A DNA stretch of 64,000 nucleotides from Bradyrhizobium sp. WBAH42 (GCF_024585265.1 NZ_CP036533.1:5899001-5963000), one strand, 5' to 3'; shown: positions 9,201 through 16,620, counted from the first letter of the stretch. Numbers and translations are program-made. The notes: a model not told the origin generated them from the letters alone.

Positions 9201-9742
9201 ATCTCGTGGATGCTCGAGGGATAGAGATACGGCATCAGCGCCGAGATGAAGGCGTGGTCGGACTGATGCGGGACGGTGGAGGATTTGGCGCCGTGGTCGT
9301 CGCCGGCAAGGCAGAGCACGCCGCCGTTCTTGGCCGAGCCCGCGGCATTGCCGTGGCGGAACACGTCGCCGCAGCGGTCGACGCCGGGGCCCTTGCCGTA
9401 CCAGATGCCGACCACGCCGTCGTATTTGGCGCCCGGCGAGAGGTTGAGCTGCTGCGAGCCCCATACGGCGGTCGCGGCGAGGTCCTCGTTCACGCCCGGC
9501 TGGAACTTGATGTTGTACTGCTCGAGGTGCTTGCGGGCGGCGAACAGCTGCTGGTCGTAACCCCCGAGCGGCGAGCCGCGATAGCCCGAGATGAAGCCCG
9601 CGGTGTTGAGGCCGTTGGCGCGGTCGCGCCGGATCTGGGCCATCGGCAAGCGGACCAGGGCCTGGATGCCCGTGGTGAAGACGTGTCCGGTCTGCTGGGT
9701 GTACTTTTGATCGAGACTGATCGGACCCTGGTTGATGCCCAT
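6251..9742 (-). CDS. Fused indolepyruvate ferredoxin oxidoreductase-family protein
   Basis: 1163 residues joining all subunits of a 2-oxoacid:ferredoxin oxidoreductase. Residues 1 to about 400 are the pyrimidine/core region. The TPP-binding half has CSGCPHNTST near 437, GDGTYFHSG near 500 and AMTGGQRHDG near 537. A cysteine cluster (CEGCGDCS near 637, then CNKDYSC and GFCP) probably binds an iron-sulfur cluster. The gamma-type domain starts at NIAVGGVGGTGVLT (about 722), and the last ~230 residues match a C-terminal domain found only in these large fusions. Likely reaction: oxidative decarboxylation of an aryl- or branched 2-oxoacid to the acyl-CoA, reducing ferredoxin. The true substrate is not evident. 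Confidence 0.92.
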   Translation of the reverse strand: MGINQGPISLDQKYTQQTGHVFTTGIQALVRLPMAQIRRDRANGLNTAGFISGYRGSPLGGYDQQLFAARKHLEQYNIKFQPGVNEDLAATAVWGSQQLNLSPGAKYDGVVGIWYGKGPGVDRCGDVFRHGNAAGSAKNGGVLCLAGDDHGAKSSTVPHQSDHAFISALMPYLYPSSIHEMIEMGLLGIAMSRYSGCWVGMKVITETVETTAEIDLTDEMKPFIIPTDFELPPGGLNLRWPDDRFEQDRRLQDYKGFAAIAFARANKVNRVTMDSPNARFGIMASGKSYEDVRQALRELGITEEVAARIGLRLYKIGMPWPLEPEGVRNFAVGLEEIFIVEERREIVENQVKQELFNWRDDVRPRIVGKMDEHDKRFLTFAAELSVASLATSLTERLLRLNLNPEIAEMLRVKADWFNGRQATQMQAVAPVSRTPYFCSGCPHNTSTKVPEGSRALAGIGCHFMALWMDRSTETFTHMGGEGVPWVGIAPFTNENHIFANLGDGTYFHSGILAIRQAIASKANITYKILYNDAVAMTGGQRHDGDLSPQKIMAQLHAEGISEIYLVSENPDAYPADTIAPGVKKYHRDELDNVMKMCREYKGTSAIVFVQTCAAEKRRRRKRGLMEDPARRVMINPTVCEGCGDCSVQSNCISVEPLETEFGRKRAINQSSCNKDYSCLKGFCPSFVTIDGGAPRHRAPAEFAEIGALPEPASRPTLDKPYNIAVGGVGGTGVLTIGALLGMAAHIEGKASMILDMSGLAQKGGAVLSHVRLSDHPAEVTCSRIVTGTADLVLAADEVVAVAKDTITLCDSTRTRGVINSHVIPTADFVLNRDFNFQTRKLTGLLETALHKDSVFFDFTKPAEQLLGDAIATNMMMMGYAYQKGLLPLSAVAIEQAIEVNGVSIKMNKEAFRLGRLAVADPQRLADMLKGADGVIAPKTLDAMTLDEVIEHRAKHLTAYQNARLAKRYRKLVDQVRDAAAKGGDGDALPRAVAVNYAKLLAYKDEYEVARLYTDGAFEQQLRDQFEGDFKFNFNLAPPILASGVDALGRPKKRAFGPWMLNVFRVLAKFKFLRGTPFDIFGRSADRKLERDLIAGYEKDVATVLGLLSPLTIDTAVELLSLPDRIRGYGPVKEKAVHDAKARYAQLAADLANPPPAPRQIAAE

Positions 9743-10025
9743 GCTTGTCCTCGCTTGCGCCCTGTTCAGGTCTTGCTGACTTAAGTCGTTGCCCGCCCGT
9801 TGTTTTTAGCTAGGGCGCGCCGACCACCTGCGCCACTCTATGTCGGATATTTCATGATCCGCACCACAAATCTGGACCAAAGGAGGCCTCGGGTAAAAAT
9901 CGCAATTTCGTGGCCTGAAACACGTTGGCGATTTTCAATTTGTGTCACCATACCCCCGTCGTTGCGAAATGAATCGACGCTGCGTTCATGCTGGTGGGGT
10001 CGATTGGTCGCAGGAGAGACCGAGC

Positions 10026-11231
10026 ATGCGGACGATTCTGGCCGGTATCGCGTTGTGCAGTGCAGTCGCCAGCGCGACGATTGCCGAGCCGGCGCCGGAG
10101 CTGATCGCCTATGGCAAGGCGCTGGTCGAAGCCGGCGACTGCGCGGGCTGTCACACCGCCGATCCGGCCAAACCGTTTGCCGGCGGCAAACGCATCGACA
10201 CGCCCTTCGGCGCGATCTACGCGCCGAACCTGACGCCCGACCGCGACACCGGGATCGGCGCCTGGGCGGATGCCGATTTCACCCGCGCCCTGCGCTATGG
10301 CATCGCGCCCGACGGCTCGAACTATTACCCGGCGTTCCCCTACCCCTACTTCACGAAGATGACGAAGGACGACACGCTGGCGATCCGGGCCTATCTCGGC
10401 AGCCTTGCGCCCGTCGTCAGCCGCAACAAGCCGCCGGAACTGCGCTGGCCATTCGGCTATCGCGGCCTGATGCGGATCTGGAACGCCCTGTATTTCAAGC
10501 CCGGCCTGTTCGAGCCGGACCAGAGCCAGAGCGCGGCGTGGAACAGAGGCGGCTATCTCGTCACCGGGCTCGGCCATTGCGGCGCCTGCCATACGCCGAA
10601 GAACTATTTCGGCGCCGACAAGCAGGCGCAGGCGCTCTCGGGCAATGAGGTCGGCGGCTGGTACGCGCCGCGGCTCGACGGTGCCACCCGCACGGGGCTG
10701 AAATCCTGGAGCGAGGCAGACATCGCCGAATATCTGCAGAGCGGCCGCAACGCCAGGAGCCATGCCGGCGGACCGATGGCCGAGGTGATCGTTGGCTCGA
10801 CGGCGAAGATGAGCGATGCCGATGTGCGTTCGATCGCGGTTTACCTGAAGAGCCTGCCGCCGACGCGGCGCGAGACGATCGTGACGCCGCCCGAGGAAGC
10901 CGAGATGACGGCCGGACAGGCCGTCTATGCGAAGCTCTGCGTCGCCTGCCACGAGACCGACGGCACCGGCAGCCCGCGCATCTATCCGCCGCTGCCGGGC
11001 AATGCGCTGCTGCAATCGGTCAATCCGTCCTCGACCTTGCGCATCATCCTCGACGGTGCTCACACCGTGACGACACCGCGCGCGCCGAACATTGGCGAGA
11101 TGCCTGCTTACGCCAAGCAGCTGTCCGACGCCGAGATCGCCGCGGTGACGAACTACATCCGCAATTCCTGGGGCAATGCGGGCCCGCTGGTGACGCCGGC
11201 ACAGGTGGCGAAGGCAAGGAAGGAGAAGTAG
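10026..11231 (+). CDS. Three-heme periplasmic cytochrome c (dehydrogenase subunit type)
   Basis: 401 residues. There is a signal peptide (residues 1 to about 20, cleavage after ATIA) and three CxxCH heme sites: CAGCH near 39-43, CGACH at 185-189 and CVACH at 305-309. The architecture matches the cytochrome subunits that accept electrons from membrane-bound alcohol, aldehyde or gluconate dehydrogenases in the periplasm. No dehydrogenase gene is adjacent, so its partner is encoded elsewhere or it serves several. ATG 10026 was chosen because GGAGAG lies about 9 bases upstream and the signal peptide starts cleanly. It is divergent from the large ferredoxin oxidoreductase across about 280 bases. 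Confidence 0.9.
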   Translation: MRTILAGIALCSAVASATIAEPAPELIAYGKALVEAGDCAGCHTADPAKPFAGGKRIDTPFGAIYAPNLTPDRDTGIGAWADADFTRALRYGIAPDGSNYYPAFPYPYFTKMTKDDTLAIRAYLGSLAPVVSRNKPPELRWPFGYRGLMRIWNALYFKPGLFEPDQSQSAAWNRGGYLVTGLGHCGACHTPKNYFGADKQAQALSGNEVGGWYAPRLDGATRTGLKSWSEADIAEYLQSGRNARSHAGGPMAEVIVGSTAKMSDADVRSIAVYLKSLPPTRRETIVTPPEEAEMTAGQAVYAKLCVACHETDGTGSPRIYPPLPGNALLQSVNPSSTLRIILDGAHTVTTPRAPNIGEMPAYAKQLSDAEIAAVTNYIRNSWGNAGPLVTPAQVAKARKEK

Positions 11232-11244
11232 TCAGCTCTCTCCC

Positions 11245-11324
11245 CGTCATTGCGAGCGCAGCGAAGCGATCCAGCATCTTTCCGCGGAGGGACTCTGGAT
11301 TGCTTCGCTGCGCTCGCAATGACG
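11245..11324. repeat. Dispersed repeat CATTGCGAG type (family A, complete copy)
   Basis: A near-perfect palindrome beginning CGTCATTGCGAGCGCAGCG and ending CGCTGCGCTCGCAATGACG, with ATCCAG and CTGGAT inside. It lies between the convergent cytochrome c and TRIC genes, where it could fold as a bidirectional transcript end. Confidence 0.88.
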
Positions 11325-11336
11325 GCGTGGATGGAG

Positions 11337-11981
11337 CTATCGCTCCTCATCCCCCGTGAACACAAACTTCGGCATCTCCCATTTGTAGCGCACCGCAAGC
11401 AGGCGGAAGCTGATGCCGAGGACGAAGGTCAGGATGGTCCAGAGCTCCGCATTGAGCTTGAGACCAAACGCGGTGGCATAGAACAATCCCGTCACCACCG
11501 AGACGCTGGCGTAGAGCTCGGAGCGAAACAGCAGCGGCACGTCGTTGCAGAGCACGTCGCGCAGCACGCCGCCGGCGCAGCCCGTCACCATGCCGGAGAC
11601 GATGACGATGGGCAGTGTCGCATCCATCTGCCAGGCCACGTCGCAGCCGGCCATGGTGAAGACGACGAGACCGATGGCATCGAGCACGATGAAGGCGACC
11701 TTCAGTCGGTGCACGAGACGCGCAAACAGGATGGTGAGGAAGGCGGCGCCGCCGGCGAGCGCGAGATAGATGGGGCTCTGCACCCAGGCCAGCGGATAAT
11801 GTCCGAGGAAGAGATCGCGCAACGTGCCGCCGCCGAGCGCAGTGATGCAGCCGAGGAAGCAGACCCCCAGCCAATCCATGCTGCGGCGTCCGGCAGCGAG
11901 CGCAGCCGTCATGCCCTGCGCGGCCACCGCCACAAGGGACAGGAAATGCAGCACGCTATCCGTCGGCGGCAGGCTCCACAT
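11337..11981 (-). CDS. UPF0126/TRIC-like membrane channel protein
   Basis: 214 residues, mostly hydrophobic, with about six to seven membrane helices in two repeats of a three-helix unit. Glycine-rich signatures (ALGGGTLRDLFLG in the first half, GCAGGVLRDVLC in the second) define the YadS/UPF0126 family, related to trimeric intracellular cation channels. Ion selectivity is inferred from the family only. ATG at 11981 has a strong GGAGGAGGA ribosome site just upstream; an in-frame start 11 codons earlier has none. It converges with the cytochrome gene across a family A repeat. Confidence 0.88.
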   Translation of the reverse strand: MWSLPPTDSVLHFLSLVAVAAQGMTAALAAGRRSMDWLGVCFLGCITALGGGTLRDLFLGHYPLAWVQSPIYLALAGGAAFLTILFARLVHRLKVAFIVLDAIGLVVFTMAGCDVAWQMDATLPIVIVSGMVTGCAGGVLRDVLCNDVPLLFRSELYASVSVVTGLFYATAFGLKLNAELWTILTFVLGISFRLLAVRYKWEMPKFVFTGDEER

Positions 11982-12147
11982 CGCCGTGTTCCTCCTCCCC
12001 GATATGGAACTCAAGGCCCGGGGTCAGACAGAACAGGTTCCCGATTCCCCGGATGGGGGCAATATGCGACGAAAGCATCAGGTGGCGCGGAACAGAATCT
12101 CGCAGCTGTGGGTTGTCCGGGGGTCATAACCCGAGGAGATCCAATCG

Positions 12148-12540
12148 ATGGCTGACGACCGTTTTCCCAACGATCCGTACCGCCCGAACCTCGCCGACGA
12201 TGAGTATACTCGCGCGGCGCGCCGGGATGCCGACCTGCAGGCCGATCCCGAGCTCGGGGAAGGTCCTGCCTCCAGCGGCAAGATCGCACTGTTCGCGGTG
12301 GCCGTCGCCCTGGTGCTGGGCGCGGTGTTCTACGGCTTGAACAACACGACCACCGGCAACCAGGCGAGCAACGAGCCGGCATCGCGAACCGCTCAGCAGA
12401 CCGCGCCGGCCAGTCCGGCCGCACCTCCCGGCATGCGTGACGTGACGCCACGCAGCAACACCGAGCCGGGCACGACCACCGGCGCCGCGCCGAGCAGGCC
12501 GGCCCCGACGACGCCGGCTCCGTCCGACGGCGCGAAGTAA
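12148..12540 (+). CDS. Single-span membrane protein of unknown function
   Basis: 130 residues. A charged N-terminal part (residues 1-45, rich in Asp/Arg/Pro) is followed by one membrane helix at about 46-65 (IALFAVAVALVLGAVFYGL). A low-complexity Thr/Ala/Pro/Ser tail would be periplasmic if the N-terminus is inside. No domain is recognised. Similar small proteins with a membrane anchor and disordered tail occur in related genomes, but I cannot assign a role. It is followed by a clear intrinsic terminator, so it is probably monocistronic. Confidence 0.8.
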   Translation: MADDRFPNDPYRPNLADDEYTRAARRDADLQADPELGEGPASSGKIALFAVAVALVLGAVFYGLNNTTTGNQASNEPASRTAQQTAPASPAAPPGMRDVTPRSNTEPGTTTGAAPSRPAPTTPAPSDGAK

Positions 12541-12562
12541 CATTTCGCAGTAAAAGCGCGAG

Positions 12563-12594
12563 AGCGGCGGGATCCAACATCCCGCCGCTTTTCG
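12563..12594 (+). terminator. Intrinsic terminator after the small membrane protein
   Basis: An 11-bp perfect stem, AGCGGCGGGAT (12563-12573) with ATCCCGCCGCT (12579-12589), 5-base loop, followed by TTTTCGTTTG. It lies 23 bases after the stop of the 130-residue protein. Confidence 0.9.
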
Positions 12595-12600
12595 TTTGTC

Positions 12601-12697
12601 TAAAGCGCGATGAGATTTGGACGAATCGTCATCGCGCTTTAGGTCTTTGTTTGAGCATGATCGTTTCGGAAAACCGCTTCACACTTTTCCGGATCAT
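12601..12697. repeat. Dispersed double-hairpin repeat, AAAGCGCGATGA type (family E)
   Basis: Two dyads in tandem: TAAAGCGCGATGA (12601-12613) / TCATCGCGCTTTA (12629-12641), then GCATGATC...GGAAAA / TTTTCCGGATCATG to 12697. From memory this is one of the commonest intergenic elements in Bradyrhizobiaceae. It ends three bases before the stop codon of the next, opposite-strand gene, between two convergent genes. Confidence 0.8.
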
Positions 12698-12699
12698 GT

Positions 12700-13509
12700 C
12701 TAGCCGAACATCTTGTTGAGCTCGCCACCGGGATAGCCGCCGCCGAGCTCGGTGAAGGTGCCCTTCTCCGCCATCTCCTTTGCCGCGCGCATGAAGCCGC
12801 CCCAGGCGGCGCGGGCCAGCGAGCCGCCGACGCTGATGCGGCGCACGCCGAGATCCTGGGCTTCCTGCAACGACAGGCCGGACGCGCCGATCAGAAGATT
12901 GAACGGTTTTGGTGCGACAGCCTTCACCACTGCGGCGATGTCCTCGCGGCTCTTCAGACCCGGCGCATAGAGGCAGTCGGCGCCGGCATCGGCATAGGCG
13001 GTGAGCCGGTCGATGACGAGCTTGAGATCCGTCACGCCCCAGAGATACGCCTCGCATCGGCCGACCAGCAGCGTGCCGCTGTCGCCGATCGCTTTGCGCG
13101 AGGCCTTGATGCGCTCGACGGCCAGCGCACGGTCGTAGAGCGGCTTGTCCTTGTCGCCGGTGGAATCCTCGATCGACAGGCCGGCGACGCCGGTGCGCAC
13201 ACCGCGCTCGACATTGTCGGCGACCTTGTCGGGCTCGACCGCAAAGCCGCCCTCGAAATCTGCGTTCACGGGGATGTCGACGGCCGAGCTCAATGCTGCC
13301 AGATGCTGACAGACGTCCTCGACGGTGACGTGGTTGTCGGCCTTGCCGATGGTCCAGGCAAAGCCCGCGCTCGACGACGCAATCGCCTTGAAACCGAGAT
13401 GCTGCAAGGCTTTCGCACTGCCGACATCGACCGGATTGGGCAAAATGAAGCAGCCGCTCTCGTGCATCTTCCTGAACGTCGCGCGCTTGTCAGCGGTCGT
13501 CACGTGCAT
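12700..13509 (-). CDS. Isocitrate lyase/PEP mutase superfamily enzyme
   Basis: 269 residues, TIM-barrel of the PEP mutase/isocitrate lyase superfamily. Visible elements: LPNPVDVGSA (24-33), SSSAGFAWTIG (45-55), NADFEGGF with acidic metal ligands at 84 and 86, SIEDSTG (112-118) and GRCEAY. Members cleave or form C-C or C-P bonds at oxaloacetate-like centres. This short form (about 270 residues, lacking the KKCGH loop of true isocitrate lyase) is usually annotated only to superfamily level, with oxaloacetate hydrolase or carboxyphosphoenolpyruvate-type chemistry possible. The stop codon lies at the edge of a family E repeat. Confidence 0.9.
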   Translation of the reverse strand: MHVTTADKRATFRKMHESGCFILPNPVDVGSAKALQHLGFKAIASSSAGFAWTIGKADNHVTVEDVCQHLAALSSAVDIPVNADFEGGFAVEPDKVADNVERGVRTGVAGLSIEDSTGDKDKPLYDRALAVERIKASRKAIGDSGTLLVGRCEAYLWGVTDLKLVIDRLTAYADAGADCLYAPGLKSREDIAAVVKAVAPKPFNLLIGASGLSLQEAQDLGVRRISVGGSLARAAWGGFMRAAKEMAEKGTFTELGGGYPGGELNKMFG

Positions 13510-13551
13510 GTTTCTCTCCCTTGTTGGCCGCGCAGAGATAGGCGTGCGTTC

Positions 13552-13911
13552 TCAACTCCGCCAGTGCGCGTCGTGCACGGCGCGGCTGTCCTTCGGGGCC
13601 TGCTCGCGGTCGGTCATGCCATAGTCCCGGATCACGCTGGCGATGCGCAGGTGATAATCGGCGAAGATCTGCGCCCTGCCTTTGGCCTGGGTGCGGCGGT
13701 GCTCCATGGTGTTCCGCCAGGCGGCGACTGCTGCCTCGTCGCGCCAGAACGACACCGACAGGATCTTGCCCTTCTCAGTCAGGCTCTCGAAACGCTCGAC
13801 CGAGATGAAGCCGTCGATGGTCTGCAGCAGCGGCTTCAGATCGGCCGCGAGGTCGAAATAGTCCTGGCGGTGTTCCGGCTTGGGCCAGACCTCGAAGATC
13901 ACGGCGATCAT
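13552..13911 (-). CDS. Antibiotic biosynthesis monooxygenase-like (ABM) protein
   Basis: 119 residues forming a ferredoxin-like dimeric alpha/beta barrel: MIAVIFEVWP first strand, GFISVERFES second, GKILSVSFWRDEAAVAAWRN third strand and helix. Members include cofactor-free monooxygenases and heme-degrading enzymes, but many have unknown chemistry. It sits 24 bases downstream of the NIPSNAP gene on the same strand, with the lyase-family gene 42 bases further on, so the three may form one transcript. Confidence 0.85.
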   Translation of the reverse strand: MIAVIFEVWPKPEHRQDYFDLAADLKPLLQTIDGFISVERFESLTEKGKILSVSFWRDEAAVAAWRNTMEHRRTQAKGRAQIFADYHLRIASVIRDYGMTDREQAPKDSRAVHDAHWRS

Positions 13912-13935
13912 GGGCGTCTCCTGCTGTTGGTGGAC

Positions 13936-14244
13936 TTACAATACCACCTTGCGCAGGAAGGTGCGTTCTTCGGCGAGGATGAATCTCTCCGCCTCCGCAA
14001 AGTTGAAGTTTGCCATACCGTCGAGATCGGCGCGCAGCCGTTTGCGATAGGCCTCGTAGGCGGCCAGGCTCTCGAACGAAATCAGGGCGGACGCGATGTT
14101 GTTGGTGCCCTCATGTGGCATGAAGTAGCCGATCAACTCGCCGCCACATCTCGGGATGATGGTGAGCCAGCGCTTCGCATATTCCTCGAACTGGGCGCGC
14201 TTGAACGGATCGAGCTGGTAGCGGATGAAGACGGTGACGGACAT
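13936..14244 (-). CDS. NIPSNAP-family dimeric barrel protein
   Basis: 102 residues. [20 protein letters not shown] followed by [17 protein letters not shown] matches the NIPSNAP family, whose bacterial members are small dimeric alpha/beta barrel proteins of unknown function. I chose ATG 14244, which has AGGAG upstream; the frame stays open for 42 more codons, but those read through a dispersed repeat and are not coding. Probable first gene of an operon with the ABM and lyase-family genes. Confidence 0.85.
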   Translation of the reverse strand: MSVTVFIRYQLDPFKRAQFEEYAKRWLTIIPRCGGELIGYFMPHEGTNNIASALISFESLAAYEAYRKRLRADLDGMANFNFAEAERFILAEERTFLRKVVL

Positions 14245-14265
14245 GATGGGCTCCTGTTTCCATGG

Positions 14266-14397
14266 CGTCATTGCGAGCGCAGGTCTCGTACGGTGGGCAA
14301 AGCGAAGCGTGCCCACGTCCTTTGTCCGCCACGACGATTGGTGGGCACGTCGCTGCGCTCCTTTGCCCACCCTACGGGCGCGCTCCTCGCAATGACG
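14266..14397. repeat. Family A repeat interrupted by a family B repeat
   Basis: The outer ends are those of family A (CGTCATTGCGAGCGCAGG at 14266-14283 and GCTCCTCGCAATGACG ending 14397). The middle is a family B element from about 14287 to 14376 (GTACGGTGGGCAAAGCG ... TTTGCCCACCCTACG). The usual family A core (AATCCAGA/TCTGGATT) is absent. Confidence 0.8.
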
Positions 14398-14431
14398 ACT
14401 TGGTGAGAGGTTACGTCCTTGCCCGACGGCA

Positions 14432-14455
14432 ATGCTTCGGTTACCATCGAAGCAT
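14432..14455 (+). promoter_or_regulatory. Dyad overlapping the ArsR-type start codon (probable operator)
   Basis: Perfect 8-bp inverted repeat: ATGCTTCG (14432-14439) and CGAAGCAT (14448-14455) with an 8-base spacer. The right arm ends in the first two bases of the regulator's start codon. ArsR-family repressors commonly bind such dyads at their own promoters, so autoregulation is inferred. Confidence 0.6.
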
Positions 14456-15143
14456 GAAATCAGGACCCGACATCGCCATGGTCGCCTCGCTGGTCGGCGA
14501 CCCCGCCCGCGCCAACATGCTCACGGCGCTGATGAACGGCCGCGCGCTCACGGCGAGCGAGCTGGCGCAGGAGGCCGGCATCACGCCGCAGACCGCGAGC
14601 TCGCATCTGTCGAAGCTCGAGGCCGGCGGCCTCATCGAGCCGGAGAAGCAGGGCCGTCATCGCTATTACCGCCTCACCGACGACGACGTCGCCGGCGTGC
14701 TCGAGGGGCTGGCTGGGCTTGCGGCGCGCACCGGCCATATGCGCGTGCGCACCGGGCCGAAGGATCCTGCGCTGCGGCGCGCGCGGATCTGCTACGACCA
14801 TCTCGCCGGCGATCTCGGCGTGCAGATGCTGGACTCCTTGCGCGAGCGGCATCTGGTCAGGCAGAGGAAGCAGGAGATTGAGCTGACCGCCGAGGGCGAG
14901 CGCTTTCTCGCCAGGCACCTGCAGATCTCGCCCGACATGCTCAGCCACCCGCGCCGCCCGGTCTGCAAGGCCTGCCTCGACTGGAGCGAACGGCGTCACC
15001 ACCTCGCCGGCACGTTGGGGGCTGCCATGATGCAGCGCTTTGCCGAGCTGAAATGGGCGGCGCGCGATCCCACGCCCGGCAGCCGCGTCGTGAATTTCAC
15101 CCGCACCGGCGAGAAGCAGTTCGCTGCGTTGTTCGGCAAGTGA
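14454..15143 (+). CDS. ArsR-family winged-helix transcriptional regulator
   Basis: 229 residues. The N-terminal winged helix-turn-helix covers about 8-90: [20 protein letters not shown] recognition region, then [20 protein letters not shown] wing. A C-terminal domain (about 100-229) includes [16 protein letters not shown] and a second helical region typical of the longer ArsR members. Two cysteines (PVCKACLDW) could sense metal or redox change, but this is not established. ATG 14454 sits directly in a dyad that may be its own operator. No obvious target gene is adjacent: a repeat separates it from the divergent NIPSNAP gene. Confidence 0.9.
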   Translation: MKSGPDIAMVASLVGDPARANMLTALMNGRALTASELAQEAGITPQTASSHLSKLEAGGLIEPEKQGRHRYYRLTDDDVAGVLEGLAGLAARTGHMRVRTGPKDPALRRARICYDHLAGDLGVQMLDSLRERHLVRQRKQEIELTAEGERFLARHLQISPDMLSHPRRPVCKACLDWSERRHHLAGTLGAAMMQRFAELKWAARDPTPGSRVVNFTRTGEKQFAALFGK

Positions 15144-15366
15144 TTCGGGCATCGGTCACCTTCGCGGCCGCTAGCGACAGCAGCGTGTCGTCCGAGACCC
15201 AATGCTGCCAACGTTCATGCCGCATTCAGGTCATGATTGGCAGGTTTGGATCGCGACGTCTCGGCACGTCCCAGATTTAACGTGTCGAATCGTGTCTCTT
15301 GATTCATTGTGCGCCCGCAAGCGCTATTCCCCGAAGCCTGCCCCCAAGGACAAGAAGGAAGATCAA

Positions 15367-15618
15367 ATGAAATACCTGTTCGCCGCCGTCATGCTCGCCA
15401 GTGCGGTCGTCGGTTTCAGCGAGGCGGCCAGCGCCGCCGGCGGTTGCGGCCCGGGCTGGTATCGCGGCCCCTATGGCGGCTGCCGTCCGATGCGCGGCGC
15501 TGTCGTGGTTCGCCCCGCCCCGGTGGTGGTCGCCCCGGCGCCGGTCGTCGTCGTGCCTCGTGCGCGCGTATGCCCCTACGGTTTCCGCTGGTACGCCGGC
15601 CGCTGCCGCCCGTTCTGA
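15367..15618 (+). CDS. Small secreted Gly/Pro/Val-rich protein (GCG_CRPN type)
   Basis: 83 residues. Signal peptide MKYLFAAVMLASAVVGFSEAASA, then GGCGPGWYRGPYGGCRP, a short Val/Pro/Ala repeat (VVVRPAPVVVAPAPVVVVP) and a C-terminal CPYGFRWYAGRCRPF. The GCG...CRP start matches the GCG_CRPN small exported proteins common in Bradyrhizobiaceae, function unknown. Four cysteines would allow two disulfides. Well-spaced AAGGAAG upstream of ATG 15367, and an intrinsic terminator after the stop. Confidence 0.85.
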   Translation: MKYLFAAVMLASAVVGFSEAASAAGGCGPGWYRGPYGGCRPMRGAVVVRPAPVVVAPAPVVVVPRARVCPYGFRWYAGRCRPF

Positions 15619-15637
15619 TCTCCTTCCATTCCGTTGC

Positions 15638-15676
15638 AAAATGGCCGCGCGGCGAATGCCTGCGCGGCCATTTTTT
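15638..15676 (+). terminator. Intrinsic terminator after the GCG_CRPN gene
   Basis: Stem AAAATGGCCGCGC (15638-15650) with GCGCGGCCATTTT (15662-15674), 11-base loop, ending in a run of six T. It starts 20 bases after the stop codon. Confidence 0.9.
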
Positions 15677-15775
15677 GTTGCTGATGATTCGTCCGCAGCG
15701 GAACCGGAGCACTTCCCAAATCGAAACGGGGACCGCCAGCGGCGATCCCCGTCGCGTCCGAGAATGGCCGCGAGC

Positions 15776-16063
15776 TCACCAGTAATGGCGGCGGTGCCAG
15801 CGCCGGTAATGCCGGCGCCAATGACGGCGGCGCCAGCCCCAGTGGCGGCCGCGCCCACGCCAATGAACCTGCTCAGGCGTCAGCTTGGCGGCTTCCTCGC
15901 TGGTGGTGACCGCAGGATGAGCGTCGGGATTACCTTGCGGCGGCCGGGCGGGATCAGCGAGCGGCTGCGGTGACAGCGGCGCGGCCTGCGCGGCAGCAGC
16001 GGCGAAGGCGGCGGCGCCCGCCGTCAATCCCAAGGCAAGTTTCAAAAAGTTCCGGCGCTCCAT
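15776..16063 (-). CDS. Tat-exported protein with Arg/Trp/His-rich tail
   Basis: 95 residues. The N-terminus MERRNFLKLALGLTAGAAA carries a twin-arginine motif (RRNFLK) and hydrophobic core, so export in the folded state is likely. After a Pro/Ala linker, KLTPEQVHWRGRGRHWGWRR begins a tail made almost only of Arg, Trp, His and Tyr to the end. Function unknown; the tail could bind metal, heme or nucleic acid. ATG 16063 has AGAGGAA upstream; an in-frame ATG 18 codons earlier would bury the Tat motif. Confidence 0.8.
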   Translation of the reverse strand: MERRNFLKLALGLTAGAAAFAAAAAQAAPLSPQPLADPARPPQGNPDAHPAVTTSEEAAKLTPEQVHWRGRGRHWGWRRRHWRRHYRRWHRRHYW

Positions 16064-16177
16064 GGCAATTCCTCTAGGATCTTCGAGCAAGTGATGCAGA
16101 GGAAGTGTCGCGGCCATGACATGAACCGAAGCTGAATCGTATGTTCAGATTCAGCGTCACGCAGAGCTTCAATGTTC

Positions 16178-16492
16178 CTATTGAGAAAACTCCTGCGCCA
16201 GCAGCAGCGTCTCACGCGAGCGCTTCACGTCGGGCCAGTCGCGGTTGAAATCGGCGACGAGCTTTTGCAGCGCGTCACCGTTCAGCATCGCATTCAGCTT
16301 GGCCTCGTCCTCGAACTAATACATCGCCTGGTGCAGCGAGGGATCGTCGAGACTCCAGAACCGCCAGGCTTTGCTCACGCCGAAGGCCTTCACCGCGTCG
16401 GGCAAATGTTCCGTCTCGTACCATCGGTCGAAAGCAGCGCGCCTGCTGGCGTAGGGAACGACGGCGCGAACGACGAAGAAGGCTGCTGGCAT
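16178..16492 (-). pseudogene. Small conserved protein interrupted by an in-frame amber codon
   Basis: Reading from ATG 16492, 58 codons (MPAAFFVVRAVVPYASRRAA ... DDPSLHQAMY) end at TAG (16318-16316). The same frame then continues uninterrupted for 45 codons (FEDEAKLNAMLNGDALQKLV ... LLLAQEFSQ) to TAG at 16180-16178. The two parts together look like one ~104-residue protein with a dimeric-barrel-like pattern, and the codon at the break is most simply explained as CAG to TAG. A sequencing error or stop readthrough is possible. If translated as is, only the N-terminal 58 residues would be made. Confidence 0.75.
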
Positions 16493-16620
16493 CGGGTTTC
16501 CTCCCTTTGTTTGCCGCAAAACTAACCGCTTTCCGCCGCCGGCGACAAAAAGGTTGGCCTTGGTGTCGGAATGGACGCCCTTCGCTCGTCCTATGCGTCG
16601 AACCAGGACGGAGACAGCAA

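Noticed and set aside
7655..9784. 709-codon frame opposite the ferredoxin oxidoreductase gene
   Set aside because: Same codon-bias shadow; no recognisable domain.
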